64,000 nucleotides of DNA, from NCBI GenBank assembly GCA_020631735.1, contig CM036215.1, positions 10,504,346 to 10,568,345 of the forward strand, given 5' to 3'. This document shows positions 55,908 to 64,000 of this stretch, piece by piece. The translations under genes were made by a program, and so were the position numbers. This stretch comes from Saccharum officinarum. Its lineage: Eukaryota; Streptophyta; Magnoliopsida; Poales; Poaceae. The notes beneath the pieces were generated by a model that did not search any database, was not told where the DNA came from, and saw only the letters and a list, made by a program, of their open reading frames with translations. Each line of letters opens with the position of its first letter. Position 1 is the stretch's first letter.

Positions 55908-56422
55908 TCAATCGATTAGTCCGGTCCAAGTGATGTTGAGGTTGGGCACCGCGCTCAGCCGCTGTGCAGCCAACTGGATCGCTCCACGGACGTCCCCGGT
56001 GCCGTCGAGTGCATCAGCGGCCGCAACGACATGCTCCCCGATCTGCAGGTCACGCAGCACGTGAGCCAAACCAGGATCACCTCCCACCAGTGTGTTGATG
56101 ATTTGGCCGCTTTCCCTCAAGAGCACGGTATCGTCTTGGGCGAGATGTCGACCTCAGGATCGTCGAGATCTGCGAGGAACTGGGAGAGCAACTGAGCACT
56201 GGCCCTCACAGATTGCTCCAGCTGTGAGACGTCGCCGAGACTCCCGTAGTTGCCGATGTCCCAGGAAATCTCCTTCGGACGCAGGAGGTGGAGCATCTGG
56301 GGCGCCTCGCGAACCACCACGGCAGCGATCTCGATGTCGACGTCCTCCAGTTGCTGATGCTCCTTGACGAATTCCTCCACATCAGCAAGGGAAGCGAGAA
56401 GGATCGGAGCAGCATCAGCCAT
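55908..56422 (-). CDS. Unrecognised small protein gene, possible frameshift, 3' part split by copia
   Basis: The minus-strand ATG at 56422 begins MADAAPILLASLADVEEFVK. An upstream in-frame Met at 56536 would add a Pro-rich start and looks less likely. The first frame (to 56117) is acidic and helical, with SWDIGNYGSLGDVSQLEQS and AQLLSQFLADLDD. A second frame from 56126 to 55908 continues in the same style (LLRESGQIINTLVGGDPGLA, then DLQIGEHVVAAADALDG), so a frameshift or a missed short intron lies near 56120. About 170 residues in total. I do not recognise the family. 100 bp beyond the stop lies the copia insertion, and the locus resumes at 49723, so the 3' untranslated region is probably split. 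Codon use is GC-rich like a real grass gene. Confidence 0.5.
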
Positions 56423-56579
56423 GATGCTCGCTGGCGGTGGCAGCGGCGGCGGCGGCGGCGATAAGAGAATTTGTGCGATTGGGAGGTGTGTTGCGGTGGA
56501 GGAAGCCGGTGTGAAGTGGGGAAGTAGAAGATCCACGCCTTTGGTTGTTTCAGCGTGGGAGATTTATGACGTGGCATGA

Positions 56580-57631
56580 TAAAGGCGGGTACCGGAGGCC
56601 AGCGCGCCGAGATTTGGCGCCAAGAGGCCCGATTTCCCGCCCAAACGGAACTTTTTGCGCTGCACCGGCGCCAATCCCTCTAGGACACGGTGGACACCGC
56701 GTCAAAGGGAATTTTTTTTACCTTTAATATTTTTAAAAATAAATTTTAATTTTAATCTTAACCTTTTAAAAAAACTAACTCCTTTCCTAGATCATTTTCC
56801 TAATACGACAAATATGCGCTGCCCAGGCAGGCTACCACGGCTGCTGGTGCCTCTGCCACGCCATGTAGATACAAAATTACGTGCTATAACAATTTGGATT
56901 TTCGTGCAAAACAAAAAAAATACAATTTTTTTAAAATATTCTTTTTTTTGCTTGATGTGTGATTGCACGTAGAAGTACAAACTTAAGTCAAACATCTTCT
57001 AAGCTTGCATATCCCGACCCTAGTTTTTCTTTCTAAAAGTATTTTGAAAAATGTTGTCGAAACCAAAACTCTGACAGGCTTTCGGTACCAACAACTATTT
57101 TTGACTAATGCCTATATTCATCTCAATATTTTCAACGCATTTTTTACCCAAGTAGTTTTTGCTTATTTTGAAAGAACTTGAAGCAAACCTTTTGGAAAAC
57201 CTGGAAGAATTTATTGCTTTAGAAAAATAGTTAAATGCACCCGTAGCCCTCAAACTTGTAACAGTATGAGTGGTGCACGTGCACCGCAGGTCCATATGAG
57301 CCACATGGGTGTTCCTTGATGATGTGTCGTGCCAATATGACATACTTTTTTACATTTAACCCATCTCCTTCCCTTTTCCCACATGAATGGATCCTTGTTT
57401 TCCTCTTCTCACACGCCGAACCCACAGGCTGTAGTCACAGTAAGAGAAAAGGGAAGCAAGGAGAAAAAGGATCTATTCGTGAGAGAAGAGGAAAGATGAA
57501 CACTTAATTGTAGAAAAAATATGCTATGCTGGTATGTATGCTACATACGCAAGAAACGTCCATGTGGCTAGCATGGGTCGTGATGCACCACTTAACAAAT
57601 TTAGAGATCTATAAATGAAATTTTAAACTTT
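56580..57631. other. Intergenic AT-rich DNA
   Basis: No ORF, repeat or element I can name. Confidence 0.4.
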
Positions 57632-57730
57632 TTTTGTGATTATACAGTACAACTTAGATACTCACAAAGCACGCACACTCACTCTTATGAACGCATGCAC
57701 GCAAATTCTATCCCTATGAGTCGAAGACTA

Positions 57731-60048
57731 TGTTGACACCAAAATTTGGTAAGCCTTGCTGGGAAAGTAAGGATCAGCTAATGGCATAACAGTTAACCAA
57801 ATATGCATTTTTACTGGGTGGAGCTATCCAGGTGCACATGGATATATTTCGATTATTCGACGAAGAGCATGAAGCTGCGCTACGGGAGCTGCTTGCAAGG
57901 TCCAGTTCGCTTACCAAAATCGGGAGAAATCTAATTGCCCCAAGAGGATTCGAAGCTGGGAACTCAGGGTTGCATGCAGCGCATTTGCCATGTCCAGATG
58001 TGATACGTTTTGCTCTTGTGCTAGAAAAGGAAGCTGATCATTGGTCCAGAGTTAGATTTGGTAGCGTCATGACGGAACAAGCAAGCAAGATATATCGTGA
58101 GGAGTTATACATCTTTTCTGCCGTACGTATTAGAGCTGCACGTACCTGCCAAGAGAAAGAAGCCCGCCGGGATATATATTATTCAATTATTGGTCAAGCC
58201 ATGCATTAAAGGAAACATCTCCAAACACACGGTTATAATTGGTTTACATGTTGCTTGTGTATACGTGCACTTGGAGTCGACAGATAGAAGGAACGTGCCC
58301 GCGCATGTGTTCAACAGACTAGGAAGGCCATGCACGTTCCTGTTTATTCTAGATTTGGAAAAGATTGTAAAAGGCCATGGCGTCAGCGGCGTTGGCCCGG
58401 GCATGATGGAGTCGGAACCAGAAAGGAAGTCGTGGAGTCCTAATAATTATATAAAATAGATTAATTTCCTTTTATTCAAGAATTGCAACTTGTATCAGGT
58501 ATAAATATAAACCCCGGCTATAGTAATAAACATCTCTCATCGATCAACCAAACAAGTACCTTTACTTTTCGACTTATGCCACCCCTTAGGAGTAAGAGTA
58601 GAGTAGATTTCGACGAGTTCTTTGGATAAGCAGGGCTGCATCGGACGACTTGACCTCCGGCTTGTTTGTGAGTATCCGTTACGACTTATATTGTTACTTG
58701 TGAGGCTACAACAGACGACTGATCTCTTACAAGTCGCAGTATAAGTTAGCTATCGATCTATATTGTTATTTGTAAGGCTGCAACAGACGACTGATCTCTT
58801 ACAAATCACGGTATAGATTAGTTATCGATTCGTATCAACCTTTACAAGGCTGCAACGGACAATTAATCTCTTATAAACGTTGGTATTAATCAAAGTTATC
58901 GATATTGTGTTAAATAGTTTATTGTTTAATATAATATCACTAGTTGCCCGATCTAGATTGAGATTTATTAGTCTTATTATTCTGATCTATCGTTTGCTAA
59001 CTTCTTTTATGGTTGAATTCGATCTTTGACGTTAGATCTTGTTTGATGACTAATCTATCTCAATCTTGATCGTACATGGCGGGTGTTTGAAGTCGTGTTC
59101 TATTAAGAGATAGATTCATTGATCGCCAGTATCCGGTATGACTCCGCTATCAATGCTGCATCAACCGACTCGACCTGTTGATAGCGTGTCAGATTGGACA
59201 TTGTCGGTTAATAGATCTATCTATTAAGAAGAGCTTGGCGTCGACCACCCGCTATGTCTCCGTCGACTATTTAGCCGATGACTTGAGCTTCCACGCGTAT
59301 AATATGCCTTCATGATTTCTTTGCGATGTAAGTAGATCTATCAACTGCTGGTCTCTGATCTAGGGTCCTACTGTCAATGCTGCATCAGACGACTCGACAT
59401 GTTGACAGTACAATATATTGAGTCTAGTTGTTTGTAGATTTATTTATATCTAACGGATGAGTGATCGTATGCTATACAACAAGATCACTGGAATCGGCTA
59501 TTTTAGTCGATAGCGTGTTTTGTTGAGGATATACCGGCTATTTACAAGCTTTTATTTGTTTTCATCTTAATTAAAAGCTAGTATGTTTCTCACACGTATG
59601 CTTGCACGTCTATCCTTATATCTTTCGCATGTTTTTATTATCATCGGTTAAGTTAGATCTATATAACTGAGTAAATAATAATTGTCGATATGCTGGTTTT
59701 ACTTACTTTACATCATGAACATGCTGAATATCAACTCTCTAGTCGATAACCTTATTTCATCAGCTATTTAGCCGCATATTTAGAACTATCTGAACAAACA
59801 CCGACATGTTCCACCTTAAATTACTGTATATTTGGAACTGTCTGGATAAACATCGGCATATTCCACCTTAAATTACTGATCAATTTTCTCTCCTTATCAA
59901 TTACAGGGTCAAATTGACTGGCACGTCCTCGGTCACGACCATCCGGTCCAGTGTCCACCTTAAGCCCGGAGAGAGCTCGAGATCTGCTCCACGCGGTTTC
60001 TCTCGGCTTACTTGTGTCCCGGCTCCCTGTCACTTTTTACCGCCGACA
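57731..60048 (+). repeat. Solo LTR inserted in the SINE
   Basis: Begins TGTTGACACC and ends CGCCGACA; GACTA flanks both sides (57726-57730 and 60049-60053). SINE sequence resumes correctly across the insertion. There is no second LTR or coding domain, so it is a solo LTR of 2318 bp. A TATA-like GGTATAAATATAAACC lies at about 58498, in the plus direction. The start TGTTGACACC and the internal words TTGACTGGCACG suggest a Ty3/gypsy Tat-type family. A 125-codon ORF (57832-58209) is probably chance. Confidence 0.82.
58498..58513 (+). promoter_or_regulatory. TATA box of the solo LTR
   Basis: TATAAATATAAACC, followed by a start-site-like CATCTCTCATC about 30 bases on. Confidence 0.5.
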
Positions 60049-60204
60049 GACTAGGCTAACAAATCATTGAGATTGACGAAGTCACCATAGACGCCTCGTT
60101 GAAAGCACAACGCTGTTAAATCCTGAAATTCTCGCTCCCATAGGGAGTTGAACCTGAGACCTAAGGTGCTACCAAGGCTCTCGTAACCACTGGGCTACAG
60201 GCTC

Positions 60205-61105
60205 TTTCGCTGAATTTGTATACTTTATGAACCTAAGTGACAAAAAAATCGTACTTTTCTTATATTTTATTTTGAGTTTAAGAGCAGCCAGTACATTTAG
60301 CTCTTGAAAAAATGTTATGCAAATAGTTTCACCCTATTTAGAAAGCTATGTTTAAACCAGTTTCTGCCTATGTTTGATGTGGAGTAAACTATTACAAAAC
60401 ATTGAAGGGCTGAATTTAAGCTCGTACTTAAATCCGAGTTATGTATTTCTCTTGTGAAAATACTTTGAACCCTCGTTTATAAAAGTGCTTTAGAAAGCCT
60501 TTTGCACACCAAAACCCATTTTGGAATATTTTAATTTTGAAACTCAAAGCTACTCGTGCTCAGTATATTTTGACAATATTTTGGTATTAAAATGTGAGTC
60601 TAATTTTTTTTATTGAACCTCGGTAATCGAACACGGTTGCGTGAACTCGGACTTTGTATCAAACGTCAATATGTTCGCTTGAGCTTTCAACCGCTTATTT
60701 TCAGCCAGTCAACAGTATTTTTCTATCACACAAATCAGCCAACGATACTTTCAGCCGCTTATTTTCAGCCAAGCGAGCAAGCTCTATCAATGAGATTCAG
60801 GATTGGAAGGAGCCTCCGGACTGCAAACGCTGCCGTTCCCAGCTATAGCCTTGGCCGAAGGGCACTCGTTCCGATGACGGTGGATAGGGTTCAGATGGTA
60901 CAATTAGGTGAGTTCTTGCTTTGACGAAAGATAATATAATAGAGCTAACATGGCAAAATACAAGGACTGCACACGACTAGGCAGAGTCAATGCACCCGAA
61001 AGCACTTCATTTTCCACTTCTGAATCCGAGCCAAGCCCCTGGACGCAATCGTTCGTGCAGGCAGGCATACGGCACACACTGCCAGTCAGAGCGTCAATGA
61101 ACATC
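60205..61105. other. Intergenic DNA with a decayed MITE
   Basis: 60680-60785 has TTTTCAGCCAGTCAACAGTA and a doubled CCGCTTATTTTCAGCC block, a relative of the MITE at 40248. 60904-61105 is the 3' flank of the SRP54 gene. No other gene seen. Confidence 0.4.
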
Positions 61106-62941
61106 TCACCGTCTGCGGAAACCACGCATTGCATCCAGTTGCCGCTGCCTCAGGTTGCCATACTTCCTTCTACGCCGTCCAGTACCGGCAGCAGCCTGAA
61201 AGCGACGGTTGCATAAGTTTTTTTTTATCTCAACAAACAGATGTTTGCCCCCAAATTTATTGTTAGGGTCTGGACTAGAGATGCCTTTCACCTGCTCCTC
61301 AGCTTTCATTGATTCCATGAGCTCGTCCATATCTGGTGACTCTTTTCCTTGTATAGCGCCCATCATTTTCTGCATTTTTGCACGCATTTGGAAGAGTTGT
61401 GCAACCAATTGGCTCACCTTATAGTGGAGGAACAGTTAATCAGATCTCTTGGTGATTAGTTTGGTTTACTAGAACATATAGGAAAAGATTATGCATGATA
61501 AGAACTGAACCTGCTGTTCGGTCTTTCCAGAGTCCTTGGCCACTCGTTTCCTTCTCTCGCGTGATTCAGCTAGTAACTCTGGTCTTTCCCTTTCCTCTGC
61601 ACAAGCCCCGATAAACAACTGAGCATACATATAGGGGAGATGGAGTATCGCCATCAAGGAACTTAGGATTAGTTATCGACTGAGACACCATTTAGTTAGT
61701 GTCCTTAGATTTCAGCCTCAAAGTTAAATACAGTATGATGATATGCTATGCATGTGAAGGTAAAAAAATTCAATTCCTTAAGCAATGCATTCCTCTTTTC
61801 AAAGTTCAGACTCATAAAAGAAATTTGTCAAATCTATTTGTAAAATTATACAGAAAAGATACTCCTATATACGTTTTGAAGTATAAAAATCTCGAATTGA
61901 GGCAACTTAAGAACGCACTTGTGGCTGTGAGAACAGTAGAACACCAACCAAACGGCTGATAGCCAGTGGAAGTTAATCTATAAAGTCACACTATTACATG
62001 TTTCGTAAAGCTGGTCAGGCAAGCGCAGAAGCTATCTTCGTGACAAATCATTGGGCTCAAAAACCAAATACTAAATAAGTTTCACATGCAGGCTTCAAAC
62101 ATGTGTTGCAAGACTTAAAACAGTACTCCCTCCATTCCAAATTAAGACATTCTGGCTTTTCAATGAACATAACTTTTGCTATGTATCTATGATATACACC
62201 ATGTCTAGATACATTGCTTTTATTATGTATCTAGAAAAGCCAGAACATCTAATAAATTGGAACGAAGGGACTATATAAGAAACACTGGATATTAAGAGTT
62301 CAGGAGAAAATGCAAAAAGATATTTCCAGGATGTCTCTTGACTGTGGAATACATACCAAGAGTCATTACATTGATCATTGACTCCATAAACTTGAGATTC
62401 TTCTCAGCTTCACGGATTTGTGCAGGGGTAACCTATTTAAACATGGAAAGATTTGTCTTACATCTTAATAATGTAAAGTTTATAGCTTTGAAAATATGAT
62501 CAATAATTGCTTTCATAAGACAATTCCAAAGTAGGGTATTAAATGAGGTCCAGAAGTTAATATTTATACCTTGTTCATGCCCGGAATCATGCCAATTAAA
62601 CGACTGAATGAACCCATTTGTGCGATCATTTGTGTTTGCTTCAGAAAGTCGTTAAAGTTAAATTTTGCACTCAAGATCTTCTTCTGTAATTCCTCAGCAT
62701 CTTCTTGACGCATCTACTTGTACAAACAGGTAATGCCATAGAATATCAAATATAATCTAATGAAAGACAAGACAAAAGTAACATTTCACAAGAAGTGACT
62801 TACCACTTCTTGTGCTTTTTCAACAAATGAAAGTACATCTCCCATTCCCAGGATACGCTGTGCCATACGATCTGGGTAGAAAGGCTCAAGATCTTCAATA
62901 CGCTCTCCTTGTCCTACAAATTTAATTGGCTTTCCAGACAC
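61106..62941 (-). CDS. cpSRP54: Chloroplast SRP54 (cpSRP54), 3' half; 5' part beyond the window
   Basis: cpSRP54 is the stromal GTPase that, with cpSRP43 or the ribosome, delivers light-harvesting and other proteins to the thylakoid. Minus-strand exons: 62804-62941, 62570-62713, 62357-62432, 61511-61596, 61292-61417, 61106-61195; all joins have GT-AG borders and keep frame. The first visible exon holds the end of the G domain ([14 protein letters not shown]). The M domain follows with [70 protein letters not shown] and the basic C-terminus [18 protein letters not shown]. The Met-rich helices and the ERPELL block are typical of the chloroplast form, not the cytosolic SRP54. The intron upstream of 62941 runs past 64000. 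No lesion seen; probably functional. Confidence 0.93.
62126..62271. mobile_element. Stowaway MITE in a cpSRP54 intron
   Basis: Starts CTCCCTCCATTCC and ends GGAACGAAGGGAC, with TA on both sides. 146 bp, and nearly self-complementary along its length (ATTCTGGCTTTTC pairs with GAAAAGCCAGAAC). Confidence 0.92.
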
Positions 62942-63188
62942 CTGCAAATTTTGTCAATTTTTCATATTTATCAGAATGTGTACTAATTGAAGGAAGGAAG
63001 GAAGAACACCTGCTGATGAATGTAGGCGTTAAACATGTAATCGTTGAGCATTTATGGTTTAATCACTTGTATATAACAGTACTCCTCCTTTTCCCCTTTT
63101 TTCATACCACAGGTAAGTTAAAAATAAGTATTATAGTAAAAGAGGGAGTACAAGGAAGGCATGGGACATGACCAATTGAACATATTAA

Positions 63189-63848
63189 GGGCCTGTTCGG
63201 TTCTAGGCCCTAAGAAACCAAGACAAAATTTGACCCACCCTGAAAATTTATCTATTATTTAGTTTGAGACCAAATTTGTCCTGAACAGAAAAATTTGTCA
63301 GTGGTCAGTTACAGTCAACAACCAAAGTTGGCTCTCCCTTGGGGAAGGAATTTGGCCAGGCTGCTAACCACTCCCATGAGTGAGGTGTCAAGCAACCATT
63401 GCATGCATGTAGATCCAAATTTGAAGGTAATCAAACTTCAAATGCTAATGTCTACTAAACCATGCGTATAATTTTCAATTTGTTTTCACCATAATATTCC
63501 TCACAAAATTTTCCACAAAACAAGATCACACATGGCTATTATGTTTCAATGAAGAAAAAATTAATCGCATGTGAGCCGTGCATGTCAGACTCACAGTTTG
63601 ACAAAATTTGGGATGGCTACATACAAACATTTTTTCTGGCCATGTCCAAATTTTGGCATGGGCCGTGCATGTCAGACTCACAGTTTGACAAAATTTGGCA
63701 TGGCTACATCCAAATATTTTTTTCTGGCCATGTCCAAACTTTGGCATGGCTATAAACGAACATATTTTTGCCACATTTTGCCATTGACCATATTTGGCTA
63801 TGACCAAAGTTTGGCTTGGCCACTCCATGACATAAACCAAACAGGTCC
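63189..63848. mobile_element. Tourist-like element in the cpSRP54 intron, with an internal tandem repeat
   Basis: Starts GGGCCTGTTCGGTT and ends AACCAAACAGGTCC, with TAA on both sides (63186-63188 and 63849-63851). 660 bp. An 87-bp unit containing CAGACTCACAGTTTGACAAA is repeated at 63575 and 63662. Short ORFs come from the repeat and are not genes. Confidence 0.82.
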
Positions 63849-64000
63849 TAAAGCCATGATGCATTTTTCTATTAAGTGATCCTACAAATGTGTGGCGTTA
63901 CCATGAATTAGTAATTTAGTTGGAGAACCATGAATCAATAGCAGTTTTCTGAAGCTAATCCATGAAACAAAACAACAGAAAACAAGAAACCTCTTTAACA

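Larger units (their letters stand above)
57632..60204 (-). mobile_element. tRNA-derived grass SINE split by a solo LTR
   Basis: The SINE runs on the minus strand from 60204 to 60049, then from 57730 to about 57632. Its 5' part has a Pol III A box (TAGCCCAGTGG, 60187-60197) and a B box (GGTTCAACTCC, 60144-60154), so it is tRNA-like. The 3' part has CTCATAGGGATAG, then GCGTGCATGCGTTCATA, and ends in an A-rich run on the minus strand. I recall this tail pattern from grass SINEs of the Au type. The interruption is 57731-60048. Confidence 0.78.

Noticed and set aside
57832..58209. A 125-codon ORF in the solo LTR
   Set aside because: Lies wholly inside an LTR with TATA and no codon or family pattern.
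60120..60204. A tRNA gene on the minus strand
   Set aside because: A and B boxes are present, but the sequence does not fold as a tRNA end to end and continues into a SINE body and tail.

Overview
The window is nuclear DNA from a grass, most likely a panicoid (sorghum, sugarcane or Miscanthus type). The signs are a chloroplast SRP54 gene and an RH10-type DEAD-box helicase with plant splice sites, a grass F-box/DUF295 relic, a tRNA-derived grass SINE, many Tourist-, Stowaway- and hAT-like MITEs, a CACTA element, and several kinds of LTR retrotransposon, often nested. A run of 100 N at 11508-11607 marks a draft-assembly join.

Layout. 1-11507 is a Ty3/gypsy chromovirus of Tekay type, entered inside its 5' LTR and left inside its 3' LTR at the gap. 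Upstream of gag-pol it carries an extra sense-strand ORF (3592-4206). Its first 21 residues after Met nearly copy the histone H3 tail, and a coiled coil and an acidic tail follow. The gag-pol has one nonsense codon and one frameshift. 12178-13229 is a cytosolic sulfotransferase with one frameshift. 15375-17002 (minus) is a BiP/HSP70 pseudogene split by a hAT-type MITE. 18715-19814 is an LTR relic, followed by an F-box/DUF295 pseudogene (19845-21998) split by an 837-bp TIR element. 23185-26215 holds a LINE relic and a minus-strand Ty3/gypsy pol relic that contains a TIR element, itself containing a hAT MITE.

27102-38551 is a 13-exon DEAD-box RNA helicase gene (RH10/Rrp3/DDX47 type). Its 6.9-kb third intron holds a 5.8-kb CACTA element, and its fifth intron holds a 738-bp TRIM with nearly identical LTRs. 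All helicase motifs are present, but two exon junctions lack an in-frame AG acceptor. 38.6-49.7 kb holds MITEs, a solo LTR, LINE RNase H remains, microsatellites and tandem duplications.

49724-55803 is a complete but decayed Ty1/copia element (minus strand, TSD GAAGA). It contains a series of about eight hairpins whose loops share a CCGTTGG-like core. It lies in the 3' part of an unrecognised minus-strand gene (55908-56422). 57731-60048 is a solo LTR inside a SINE. 61106-62941 is the 3' half of the chloroplast SRP54 gene on the minus strand, continuing past the right edge.

The host genes do not form an operon or pathway. The most notable system is the chromovirus, which encodes both an H3-tail look-alike and a chromodomain. 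All comparisons were made by reading; no alignment or search was run.
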